From Archegozetes longisetosus (Eukaryota; Arthropoda; Arachnida; Sarcoptiformes; Trhypochthoniidae), in contig JAEMBT020000003.1 of assembly GCA_018873245.2 (NCBI GenBank), positions 2,247,843 to 2,311,842 of the forward strand: 64,000 bases of DNA. Reading direction: 5' to 3'. The notes below the pieces were generated by a model. It worked only from the letters and a program-made list of their open reading frames with translations. It searched no databases and was not told where the DNA came from. The stretch's first letter is position 1. Every line of letters starts with the position of its first letter. Both the position numbers and the translations under genes were made by a program. Shown here piece after piece: positions 12,501 to 26,000 of this stretch.

Positions 12501-15500
12501 TTCAATAGAGATATGATTGATTATTACGTTGAACTTGTCATTTAAACGCGTCAGTTAGACTCATAAACATATTTAAATGCTATCATTTATCAATACCCTA
12601 TTTCTAGTGTTCATTCGAAAAGTATAACTTTATTTCCATTATATTTTGACGCCAAAGCTCAGGATTGATGTCTACTTTATTGAACAATTAATGACCAACT
12701 TACAGAAACTCAAAATTTTGGTCCATAGGCTCAGGATTTTTAGCTCAGTTCAAAGTATGAATTATTCACATGAGAAAACCCTTAGTTTTGAGATTCGTTT
12801 GTTTTGAAAGTTAAGCTATCATTGAAGTTAGTATAAGAAAATTTAAGGATTGTTCGGGGTTTAAGTTGAATAAAGTAGAATGTTGCTACCAATCAAGCTC
12901 ACTAACTATATTTGAAATAAAGCTATGCTTAAATGTAAAATCTTGACTGAATTTGAACGAGATTTACATCAATACCAAAACTGTCTGTATCTTTTCCTAC
13001 ATTCACATTAAATTCTCGTTATTTAAACAATAGAGAAATTTTGAATTGTATTTCAGCTCAAAGGCTTTGAGGCGGAAATAAATTAAGGCAGATTAATGTT
13101 ACAAATATTTTCTAATATAACTGACTAGGAATTAAACAAATCTAGATTTAATTAATAGTCATAAACTTTAGTTTTAGTCAGAAAGCTTTCAAATGATTTA
13201 TTAGACTTTCAAAATCCAAATTGTTATTCATTAATTTCAAATCTCGTAGAAAAGATTTAATTTTATTCAATAGTCAGCTTTTTCATAAACATATAATGAT
13301 GTGAATTAGATAAAGTTTTAATATTTCTATATCAGTCTGATTTGGTTTTCTTTTGAATGGTTAGTGTCAAATCGAAGTATTTACCATCACTTGTTTTTTG
13401 TGCAATCAATATGACTCTTTCTGTACATCAATCTATGTGTTTAATCGATGCTAATTGACTTATAAAACCAATATTTTTTGCAACTCTTCCGACATTTTTG
13501 GGTCGAAAAATCAAAGATTGATTAGTGGCTTAACCAGGAAGGCCGCGCACTTTTGGAATTCCTTTAGAATCGAACCAAGTTCAAAATATGGTCCAAGTCA
13601 TACAAAATATAAGACAATTAATCATTTTTGCAAAAATTAACAATCAAATTCTTCAGTTACTTCTGATACAAAATTTCTAAAGGGTTTTTAATATATGAAG
13701 GCAACGTTTCCAAAAGGGCTTATATCCAAACAATGCGAAACGAAGAAAAACACAAAAAACGTTTTAAAAGTTTATTTCTCGTTCAATCCGTTTGAAGTCT
13801 TGTTTTTATTTAAAAGATAGGAAAACGTGGTCAGAAAAATGTAGTTAGAAAAATCAAACTTAACTAGAAAACTTTTAATTAATGAAAATATTTTCAGATA
13901 TAAGACCTTTTGGAATTAAAGCAAAATTTTATTCAAAAAGGTCTTAAATCCAAGTGAGAAGGGGAAAAGTTAACACAAAATTAGTGAGTTTTTATTTTTC
14001 TAAACTTTAATTGTTCATTCATTAAACGATTAGCTTCTATTTTTTGATAAAATTTGCTCTAATATCAATGTTTAAAATGAATTTTTATAAAAATTAAATT
14101 AAATAACAAGAGATGTTTTGCCTGCCCTCATGTGGCAGAAACAATGAATTTCGTCATTTTTCTGGTTTTTAATTGGTCTAAATGGGATATAAGTCCTTTT
14201 GGAAATAAATTGCCGATGGATTTAAGCCTTTTTGGAAAAAAAATTAATTTTTGATCTCATTTTTCCACAAGGTTTAGACATTTCAGAGAATTTCAAACCT
14301 TTTTTCCAATTCCTCGTATCTAAATGTATAAGAATGAATGTTTAACTCAGTTTTTAAAATTTTGGCGTTTAAGCCCTTTTGAAAACAAAGCCTTCATATA
14401 ATCTCCTTGGTCAATTGGTAGGACGTAGGACCCTTGAGACTCCAAGGATTATTGACCTAGGTTCGAAACTATGTGCACTTTTTAAATTTTTTATTAGTTT
14501 CTCAAGTCTAATATATTTGAAACTTTCAAAAGTTTTTTAAACTGATGAAATATGTAGACTAAGTAATAAATTAAAGAATTTAATTAGATTTAAACTAATT
14601 AAATTCATTTAAGAAGTATTCTATGATAAACAAACTCTTTTATTGGTAAGTAAACATTTTTACAAAAACAAGAATATTGCTTGAATTGAATTTAATTAGT
14701 TTAAATTTAATTAAATTCTGTAATTTATTACTTAATCTACATATTTAGCGGTTAAAAAATTTAAAAGTTTCAAATATATTAGACTTGAGGAACTAAAAGA
14801 AGATTTTAAAAAAGTCTACATGAAGCCTATTTTTGAAGAAATGCCTTAGTGAATAGATCTTTTCTATGCATTAAAAATCTTTCTACATTGAATTCAATGT
14901 ATAAAATATTTTTAATGCATGGTTAAAGGCCTATTTGCTAAGGCATTTCTTCAAAGACAGGCTTCACATAGAGTTTCGAACCTGGGTGGATAATACTACG
15001 AGTCGTACGAGTCCGACGTCCTACTACTTGATCAAGGAGATTATATATTAAAAACCCTTTTGAAATCTTGTATCAAAGTAACTGAAAAATTTGATTCTTA
15101 ATTTCTGCAGAATTTAGAGGTCATTTGCAGAATTGGTTAATTGTCTGATATTTTGTATGACTTTAACCACATTTTGAACTTGGTTTGATTTTAAAAGAAT
15201 TCCGAAAGTATGCGACCTTCCCGATTCAGAAAATTCAAAGCAATGATCAAACGGATATGTAAAATATGTTGATATCAAATTTCAAACTTTTTATTTGTAA
15301 TAAAATTAGAAAATTTTTAGGCAATTAACGGACAAAATTTGATTATTTAATTATTTAGTTATCCAATAATTGAATTAAAAATATTATTTTGTTTAAATTA
15401 TGCTCTAATTACATAGAATAATTTAAATGTGCTAATACTAAAGCCTGTGCTTTCAATAAGCCTTTCAATCTACTTTTATTTTTTGCTAGATTTCTACTTT

Positions 15501-18500
15501 TCTCACTCTCCATTTCTATCTGATTGACTCTTTGCTTTAGATCTAATTCGTATCCTCTGTGGAGCTCTCAAGTACTGCGGTTCACAATTGAGTGATACAG
15601 TTCTGCATTATTTGATTATGAGATTGACTCAAAAATATTTCATCGGCATATCATAAACACTTTTGCTCATTTCTCGTGAGATACTAAAGATCTATTTTTC
15701 ATGTGGACATGATATGAGAGTAATAAAAACTATTATAACAAACATTATTATCAGCGAATGCTCTGAATGATGACTGAAAAAGAAAATTCGTAATATATTT
15801 GCGAAAAAAGTAATCATAAGTAAGTTATTTGTTGAAAACAGGAATATAATGATATATTTAAACTATTCATGATATGAAACACTAGAGAACTATTTTCTTA
15901 GAATAAATAACATATCAATTCCAAAAGAACCCAACAATACATGAAAATTAATCAATACTTTTCTATTTTCGTCATACGAGGCTCTGTGAAAGTAGTTCAT
16001 CTCAAAAATAGACACCAATACAGAATTGGGTAATTGACAGATAAATTCGCAAAACAAACTCTTAGGCTTTGATCGAATAAATTTCAGACATAACTGTCGA
16101 ATGAATTGAAACAATTTATTAAAAGTTGATTAATTTGATGTGAAGCCATAACTAGATTCAAATAGAAGTTTCTTTCAGAACCACAAATTAATTAATGCTA
16201 TCCAATCCTCGATGGTATTATCTTAACTGAATATAAACCAAAGAAACCAAAATCAATAATTTGTTTGATAATCAGGATATGGATATTTTCATTAAATCTG
16301 AGCCTTACGTTTGAGACTAAAATACCAAAACGTATACATTAGACATTATATACATGTAAGTTTAGATTTCAGTTAATTATTCAACTTTTAACTAATAGTA
16401 AAACAGTATAGAGATAAGTCTCTGATAAGTCTTATCAGCAAAAGTTTTGATAGCATAAAAACAGAAATAATATAACATTAATGTTTTACATACTATACAA
16501 ATGATTTTTAGTTCAAACTCTCACTCATATCAAACTGTACTGAAGTCAAGCTAGAAGCTTGTAAGGATATCTGAAGCTGAATCAGTTTCTAAGCTGTTAA
16601 TGATCTGAATTGTATTTCAATTTAAAAGTAGTGTTCAATACTTATGCTCATAATCTAAAATGTAAGGCTCAGATTCAAAAAGATATATTCATATATTTTA
16701 GTAAAATTTTGCAAACTTGCAGTAATTCTTGTAACCACTGATGAACATAAGCTAAAGAAATAGCCGGAGCTAAGCTCAACCAGACAAAAGTCCATTATTA
16801 CAACTGACACATCGACAACGCTAACTCTCAATAGACATCTCTCTTCGTCAGCCACTGAACCTTTTCATTGAAATGTTTCGTCATTTTAGGATTCCGAAAG
16901 AAACTTAAGCTCTTTGTTGAAGGGTTAAAAATGAAATTACTAAGCAAAAATGTCAATTTTCTATCTTTAAACTCTCATAGATAATTATAATTAAGTGAGG
17001 AATTTATGACTTGAAACACTTTTCGAACTGATAAATTACTGTTTATTAGATGCATATGAAATTTTGATTAATAACTTAATCACTGTTTATAATGAAAGTC
17101 TATATACGCTGTATTATAGTGTCTGCGCCAATCAATAAATTGCTTATTAATACTAATTATAATTAATACAATGATTGGATCGAGTTAAAAACAATTTGAA
17201 AATTAGGGATACTTCAGTAATAATGAAGTTCATTATTTTCAGATCCAGAACCGGAAAACAAGAACTAATTTTGTTCATTATTCCATATGACAAACGCATG
17301 CAATCAATTTTAGGCTAAGGTCTGTTTTCACATGAAAGACTAATTAACGTTTGCATTGACAAATGAAAAAAACGAATGTAATGTTACGGAAAACATGATA
17401 ATCGCAAAATTTTGAGCACGGATAGCAAATACCAGATGCTTTAACTCTCAAATTTTAATTACGTCTTAATAAATATATAAATACTTTTAAGAAGTGATGA
17501 CAACAAGCCTAGAGATAACCTTATTATAAGATGCTAAGAATGTGTAGCCAAGAATATGATATACTGAATTGAAGGAAGAAGCTATGTATATCTCGAGGAT
17601 GCTATTGTTTCATTTAGAATCCGATAAGTTCATTATAATATTCTGTCTTATTTTTCGAATAGCAAAAGAGTAGTTCTATTAGCCAAATAAAGCTTCCTTT
17701 TAGAAGTACAAGTCTAGATCTGTACAATAATGCTCAGAGTTATGGATGTGATCGCAAAATAGTATTAAAAGCAAATAATTTGTGTTTAAAAGATTAGCGG
17801 CCATCCTTAATGTTCTTTTTTGTAAGTATATTTAACTTCTTATCATAGATATCTTTAAATTTGTGAGCATTTAGCTTGGATAAAATAGAGCAGAAAAAAA
17901 CCTTTCAACTTGTTATTACGGGACAGATCACACGCAGTGAATATACATTTAGAGAGTTTCCATCTTTGCAAACAGCAAAAAGTTATTATCGAAAGAAAAT
18001 AAAGCATTAACGTAGAAAATAGATTAACTTTAAATGCATCTATAAATAAGTCTAAATCGCAGAATTCATAGAAATATTGTTTATCTAAAATCGATAATAA
18101 TATCCAAAAAGTTGAAAGAGAAAACTTATCACAAACATAAGACGATCCGTTACTATTGAATATGATATAAAATACTTAAGCAACTTTTTAAGCTTATGCT
18201 TTGAAAGCAAAAAACTCTTTTTATACGAAAAATTAGAGAATATTGTCTATTCAGGTGGATATTTTCAAAAATTATTTTTCATACTTTACAAGAAATTTTA
18301 GTTTAAATTTCTACTTTTTAAGCAATCAAAGATAAGCCTAAACTGAGTATCTTTTCCTAAAGTACCAAAAACTTGAATAAAATTCAAGTTTGCTCGACAA
18401 TTTCTACTCTATTTGAACCCACAGCTAACACAAAGCTAGATTTCAAACTTTTATTAGTATAAGTTATTCACGTATTAAAACCTGTAATGCCTCAGAAATT

Positions 18501-20025
18501 CTCTAAATATTTATTAAATTGTATCAAAAGAACTTCTTTTGATAAGAACTGTATTTGAAGAGCTTTTAATAACAAAAGTGATGCAGTCTTGATTTTGAAC
18601 AAGTTTCCAAAATCAAGTGATTATCTTTCCTTGAATACTTTGCACCAATATTTGAAAATGAATTATGCATTGCAGGTGAATAACGATATATAAGATTATG
18701 TTAATAAAAGTATAGATTTATATACCTGTAAAGTATTCAGAATGTAAACAGAATATTCTGCCAACCGTTAGATATATCTTGAATTATTTCTAAATCCGAT
18801 GTAGACTCTATAAAAACTTGAAGCTATTCTTGTCTTTGTGGATAAATTGAATTAAATATTAACGAAAACTACCAAATCAAGAATGGGTTCGTAAACGCAG
18901 ACAATTATTTACAAATTATTGTTTTTTTCGGGACTAGTGTTTCAAAAAATTGATCTAAATCTTAATCAAATTTGATGTGATGACAGATTGTTGGGGCGTA
19001 AAAAGAGGTGTAATCGCGAACAGAAGTAAAGTTCACTGATTTTCGACTTAAAAATCCATTATGTATATGAAGTAGTCTTTTCTCGAAAAACAATTTCAAA
19101 AACGTTTCTCACAAGTGAGGTGAAGAAAAAAATCGTCGAAGAAATGCAAAATACATTTACATTGCATTTTGAATAAAAGCAATTCTTTTTTATAAATCTA
19201 AAGAAAATTTGTCTCTAAAATATAGCAAAATACTCTCGCAATAGAAAACTAAATCCAATATCAAATAATAGCGATATAGATATAAAAGAAGAAAATATAT
19301 TTCTTACAAGATTTAAGTTTAATGTCGATCGATTGTGCGTTTAGAAAATTTATTTCCGGATTGTCTGATAACCACTGAGAAGCCCGATCGATGATCGACG
19401 AAAAGTTCTCAAAGTGCGGTCTCTTAAACAGACTTCCGCCCGAAAGATGATGTGGCGTAAAGTCGGCGATTCCTATCTCCTCTTCAAGACATGGCCCCTC
19501 TTCGTAAAAGAGCCTAATAATGGTAACATGTCTCGATGATTCTTCGGCAACACTTAATTCCGTATCTATCTTCCAATCGCCGTTCGCTTCGACATTGAGT
19601 GACTCAATGGTTATTAGTCGGCGTCCATCAAAATTTTGGGCACGAATTTTGGCATTAATGCGACTGACAACGTCGTCTAGATTCTCAAAATTTCCATCCT
19701 TCCGGAGTGGCTCGAAGTCTAAGTATTTTAGCTTTGGTACTTCGCTATCTACATCTTTGCTGCGGATCTCCTCTCGGCGCTTTATCCAAAGCCTATCAAA
19801 TTGAGAATAAAGTTTATTTGTTATGAGAAAAATCCTATTTTTCTGGCTATATATGAAAAATGGTTTATAATGCATGGCAACAATAAAGAATGTGAAAAGC
19901 TATAGATACTGAACTCTGAATTATAGTTTCTATAGGAAAGGATAGCCTTTTTAATTTGTGTTATAGATTGCCAATAAATCATATCATAAGAAAATTTTTA
20001 CGTATGTAAGAAACATTGGAGAGAA

Positions 20026-20080
<55 letters not shown>

Positions 20081-23000
20081 CTTGAAAAATTATGCATGAC
20101 ATCAAGATAGCTAAAAGTCAAACAGGCTATTATTTTTTCCTCGTATCACACTTTTATTGCTGAATAATGTGTACTTTAATGAAACAACAGTAAAGCCTAC
20201 GCTTTTTTATCAGTGCTGGGACTAGATTCTGGTGATATACCGCTCGTTTAATGTGGATCAATCTCAAAGTTATTTTTATTGCATTAGACAATGCCATCGA
20301 ACGCTGGATTATCGCTACATATAAGATTTCAGTTTATATTATATTATTATCAAGAGTGTCCCCAGAGTTAAAAATATTAATATAATATAACCATTGGAGT
20401 AGATTCTCTAATTTTTAGCCACGCTCAATTTAATATATGGCTCTGTACTTTAAGTTTGTTTGCGTCTCTCCTCTTAATAATAATAGTAATAACACATGAA
20501 TTAATTTAGTGATGAATTTTTTCGTTTTTTCTGACTACAGTAAATATTCAATAAGTTAGAAGTTTTTGAATTACATATTCACTGAAAGATATGAAGCAAA
20601 ATATGAGAGTACAGGCGAAATGCATATAATAAGGTGATGGAACAAATCAATAAATGCTTTTTGATTAAGAAACCATATGAGCGCGAGGTTGCATAAAGAA
20701 TTCTTGAATAGAAATTAGTTTCAAATTTTTAATACTTCATGCATTAGTTCTCAGTACAGGAAAAGCGTTCGCTGCAAAAGTGCCCGTAGAAAATATGAAC
20801 TAAAAAATGTTAGACCCACTCTATAGAACTCATGAAATTATAGTGAGAGGTTGAGCTAAAACACAGTCTCTATTCTATCTTTGGGTTAGTTAAGGATTAA
20901 ATCCTATTTTTGTTTTATCATATTAGGTCTTATCAAAATTTAATAGTATTGTTGAGTGTATTTTAGTCTCATGTGTCTATCGTTGGATGGATTTTTGTAA
21001 ACCTAATTATGAGTACATAAGCCAAATTATTTTTATAGGAATAAACTGAACCGATCCCCTCCATACTAGAATATAAAGTTTGAACCTTATTTCATAATAT
21101 AAAGTAAGTTCATATTTAGATATTTTTGTTAGTCACTTATAAATAAAGAATAATCTTTACTCCAAAAATTTCCAAAACTTTGAATACTTTGAGAATGTTG
21201 AAAATTTGTTCAAATATTCAATTTGCCTAAGAGTAGTAGTTATTGAAAAAATTTGAATTTTATGCACCAAAAGCATAATTTCCTTCTTAGAAATATCTTT
21301 ATACGTTATTTGAAAGCCTAAATTCCTACGCAATTGTTTTTCATATTCATTTCTTCAATTGCCAGAAGTGAAAGTTTGGTTACGAAAAAAATCAATTCCA
21401 TAAATAATTTAAAGTTTTCGACTACAGAATCTCAGGTACTTCTGAAGGGATGAAAGTGATTGCTTTCAGTTTAAGCTTCGAAATAGGTCTCAATAGAGAT
21501 ATTTCATTAAAAATTTTGCTTTAAAATTTTGTTTTATGCTTTAATAAGTTTTTAAATTATTGAAACAAATTCCTCCAACTGATTTAACTTATCAAACGTT
21601 TATATGGTTTGCATAAAAGTTTAGATTTATGTTTTTTAAGGATTTGAAGCTTTGCCATAAAAATGATAGACTGAACTCTTGAGGTGTAAAATCTCGAATC
21701 CCTTTATTGTTGTCGTTCATAAATTATTTTTATTGAATAACTGAATCGTACTTTTGAGCTATAAATAGGTTTACAAGTTGAATATACAACAGTAACACTT
21801 AAGATTTCAATAGATAGCAAAAACTATTTTTTATCATTGATGTAACTTAGATCTGGTTCAAATTATCGTTTCATTAGGACTTAATTCTTGAAAATTCAAC
21901 AACAATATTGATTATATTGATTGAATATCTGAATTTAAACCAATGAAAGAAGTGAGAAAATGCCAAAAAAGTAGAGATAAATTCATACTGGGAATACATT
22001 TTTTACGATCTGTTGATTTTGTCGCATTCGAGGCTGCAGTTCTTCATTGACAAACAAAATTGTACTAAATATTGGAAAGCCAGAATCGGAGACTTAGATT
22101 CTTTATTTTCATACTTGAGGAACTTCATGAAAAAACATTTATAAAGAAATTTTTGCCAACAAAACACATATGTCATATAATATAGTCGCAAAGAAATCCA
22201 CAAATTTCAAAGGCTGTCAATGGTAGTGATAATCAATACATTTAATACAAAAATATTTTTCTTTATGACAAAACTAACTTACGTTCATCTGAAAAGTTAA
22301 TACAAAGTTTGACAATTGAGAAACAATCGTCAACTTTAACGTTTACTTTGAAGCGAAAAGAGATGTTTCGATACTTTTATTTGAAAATGGAAGTTGTCAT
22401 CTTAACTATTTTCCGTTAGACTAATAGTATTTTTACAAAATGCATTGCAGTAGACTATCAGTCAGTTTAGATTTACTATTCGGATAACAACGTCGCTACT
22501 GTTCTGACACTGAGGGCTTTAGTTTTCTTAATAATAACTTGAGGCTAGAAATCAAAAGTAATCAAAGAATATGGTATTGTAGTAGATATTTTTTCCAACA
22601 AATTTTATAAAAACTTTTGCACTTTTAAGAAATGTTTTAAAAACATTTTTTCTAATTTATTTAGTAAAGTGTCATTTCCGATATCAGAGTATTTTGTAGG
22701 CCTAAAAGTAAGTCATGTAATTCCAAAGGCAACTATTTGATCATCTTTTCAGAGAACTTTTCATTCATAAGAGTGTTTATTTTGGAGATTAAAAATAAGA
22801 GCACAAAATTTGATCGATGTTTACAATACTAGAAATTGTTTTTTGTCCTTTTATCTGTAATGCCTAAGAGTTTCTGAAAAAAACTAATTATAAAGTCATT
22901 TATTGAATGAGACAAGAAAAGGAACAATAAGTTTTCTCTTTATTGGTTTCTTTATTGAATTTATGTTTAGTTATGTAACAAATTTAATAACTTTCCCCAA

Positions 23001-26000
23001 AGCGCTGATCATCTCATATAAACTGAGATTTTCCGGAGACAAAAAATTGCAGGTCTTTAATGATGAAGTGAGAGATCTCTAGCATTACTGAGAAAGAACT
23101 TTACGAGTCTATAAATTATATTTTCTATCGCTTTCTAGTACTGACTGGAAAAACTTATTATTATTATTCCTTTATTTTCCGGTGACAACAAAAGGCACGA
23201 TCAGTCAAACTATAGTCAAAATGCTTTTCTTAGTGGATAATAAAAATGTTTCAATTTTGATGAAAAACTACTAACAATTGGTTCGAGTTTTTGCTCTAAT
23301 AATAAGTCTTTTTATCTATAGTTTTACCGCTAAGAAAAGTCTTGCTCCAAGTTATTATTCAATTCGATTTACAAAAATAGAAAATATATTAATAAACATT
23401 TCTGTAGGAAATGATTTACATTGAACACCAACAGACAAACTTTTCAATCCCTATAAAAGTACAGTCTGATCTGGTTCCTGGCAACCCGTTACTGCGTCAA
23501 AAACACTCGATCAATGCATATATAAGTGGTATCAAGTATGAACAGAAGAATGACGAATAATTGCATTTTATCACATCAATTCATTTCTATAATCATCAAA
23601 TAAGTACCTTAAAGTCCTCAAGAATAATTGCTGGCATATCGTAAAACTCTTTCCTCGATTTTTAATATATAATACATAAAATTTCTATAATTGAAGTTAC
23701 AGTTTGCCGATAAGTGGATAATGTTTACTCTAAGCATGCTCTGAAAATTATTACCAATATCCGAGTATCGTCAACAACCGAGATGTCGATGTCAAAACTC
23801 TTCGATATTATAGGCTCATAGGTTTGGCTAGTGCATCAGGAATCAGTTGCTAACAATAGGATCAGGCTGTATCTTACTCAGAAAATAAGGGCTCTATAGT
23901 GTGTTTGCTATAGTTTATTTGCTGAACTACATTGAAACATAGTGAAAATTTCCATAGAGAATGCTTTGTACTCTTCTTCAGTATATTTGATATTGAAATT
24001 AAAATATTTAAAAATTAATCTCTATTTCTTCAATCATTAATGAATTTGTAAATAGTTTCAAAGAGATTCTGATTGAAATAACTTAAAGCTAGTAGCAAAG
24101 TTCGATTGAAATTGTTTATCTAAGAATTGTCAAAAATATCTGAAATCTAGCAACTGTAAAATTTTAAAGTTTTAATTTAATAAAAAGGAACTAGACATAA
24201 ATTATGCGATCAGTTTTCGAGATATATTTGAAGCGATATTCATAATTGTTGATGAAATAATTGATTTGTGTTTTAATATGATTGGTATAAACCTAATTTG
24301 ATAAGGCACAACTATTATATTGTTAGATAGTGATATCTATTGTTTAGTAGAAAATTGAATTCTAGATAAAATTGTTAGGCTTATGTATCTATGAATTGGT
24401 TAGTTTTGTCGAAATGTGTGAAAAGAATCCGCAATTTTTCCTATCCTAAGGCAAACCTCTCGCTCTTCATGGGCTAATAATTCAAAGAATTCATTTTAGC
24501 AACAATTGATTGTCATCTATGAAAAGCTCTATATAAAAAAATTAATAGAAGCAAAATTGGTCTAACATTTGATACTCTAATGAAACGTTTAATCACTAAG
24601 AAACATTATTAACTCTAGTTAACTGGTGTTAATCAAACCAAGAATACAAGGACTGAATGGTCTTTAGTTGAGAAGCAAATTAGTCCATTGTATATGAAAG
24701 ATAGAAAGGATTAGTTGGTATTTAGCCAGTCAATATTCCCTAAATGACACTTTATTTTTGTCTACTGTTGAGAAGAATTGCTGATATATCTTCAGTTTGG
24801 GGACTGGTTCGATCAATATTTAATATCATTAAAAATTCGTATTAGCATAATTGTATTGGTTTTATGAACTCAATATATTATTTAAAGTTCAAACATCATT
24901 TGGTTATCTGAATATCATTATATATCTAATCGTTAAGGGCGAGGATTTTATCCATTATAATGAGTTCTTCGTTCAAGAATAAATTCATTGCATGAAAGTA
25001 GTTATTTTTAGAAACGATTTTCAATAATTGCCAACATTTATCGTGATTGTCAAACATTTCGTCAATTTTTATCAATTAATATTCTCGGTAAACTTATATC
25101 CAAAATAAGTTTGAGAGCAGACTTCAAAAAGCATTTTCTATGAGAAATATGAATGAAAACTCTCGAAAACAGAACCTCTAAAACATTTTTCAAGTGCAAG
25201 AATTGGATGAAGGCATCAAAATCACAATGCAGTTACAATAATATGATCGGTAGCGAAGCACTTGTAGCCGAACACTAGTCATAACTGAGAGTATCGGCGA
25301 TTGATTCAAAATAATGGAAAGCATGAGATTGCAGAGCAATGAAATACAACAGAAACAGAAGAGTTTCTACTTCCATGCTATAGTATTAGCAGTTGAAGTG
25401 TTAGGTCTCTGCCATTTGGCGATCGATTTAAGCGCTCTTTTATTTCAGCTAAGCATTTATATCATCTACAGGTTTGTGTTGTCATAACAAATGGCGCGCT
25501 CAATAGTTTATATCAATTTCCATCCATCTTTATCATTATCACTTTTAAAGCTATCTTATTTAAAGAGAGAGGGAAAAAAAGAGAAAATAAATTCTGAACA
25601 AGTTTTTTACCTCAAGACCTTGAGTGCAGTTTCAAACTCTCCACGAGCTTGTGTAGCCCACGGATTTGTGGCAGGATTTGTTTGCTGCTCCCATCGACTA
25701 ACCATTGTTGTTAGATTATGTCTATACGACAATTTGACTGTCTCACAATTTATTACTTCCCATTGAGGATTCTTTTTCAGCCATGAATTCGAGGTCTCCA
25801 CCAAATGCCTAAATTTTGTGTCGAACAAAATTGTTTAAAGCTTTAGATATAGTAATATATGGTTGCTAACGAGGAATGTGTTCTATGTATAGCTTTGCTG
25901 ACATATTAGTATGCAAGCTTTACCAAGTCTATAATCATTGTCAAATATGAAGCTTTTTTCTTTAGGTTATTAAGTCTCTTTTGGAACATGTCAAATATAC

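Larger units (their letters stand above)
13537..15222. mobile_element. Foldback transposon with two nested elements
   Basis: The outer arms are imperfect inverted copies. The left arm starts GGAAGGCCGCGCAC and the right arm ends with GTATGCGACCTTCCC, and the match runs through 13537-13696 against 15040-15222. Inner arms at 14400-14600 and 14670-14820 are also inverted copies, around an AT-rich centre near 14635. Each arm carries a tRNA-like sequence reading towards the centre. The left arm is interrupted by a 699-bp element and the right arm by a 144-bp element, neither shared with the other arm. With those removed the arms are about 0.4 kb each. No transposase frame is visible, so the element is non-autonomous. 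I could not define target duplications at the outer ends. Confidence 0.75.
3584..19307 (-). other. 15.7-kb intron of the repeat/CaaX gene
   Basis: The donor is GTAAGA at 19307 and the acceptor TTTGTAG ends at 3584. It is far longer than the other introns in this window, some of which are 40-150 bp. Inside are one MITE (4201-4287), a weak coding-like frame (9629-9871) and a nested foldback transposon (13537-15222). The rest is AT-rich DNA in which I see nothing. Confidence 0.7.

Noticed and set aside
14408-14470. Functional tRNA gene
   Set aside because: A and B boxes are present, but spacing is too long and the acceptor and T stems do not pair; two inverted copies within a transposon argue for a repeat.
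19520-19804. 94-codon plus-strand frame opposite exon 3
   Set aside because: It is the antisense of a well-supported minus-strand exon; its composition (Ser/Arg/Phe-rich) is that of a mirror frame.
23218-23345. Short inverted repeat (CTTTTCTTAGTGG and CCGCTAAGAAAAG)
   Set aside because: Only about 14 bp match, with no flanking duplication; too weak to call an element.
25491-25766. 91-codon plus-strand frame opposite exon 2
   Set aside because: It overlaps exon 2 in antisense and its second half is the mirror of that exon.
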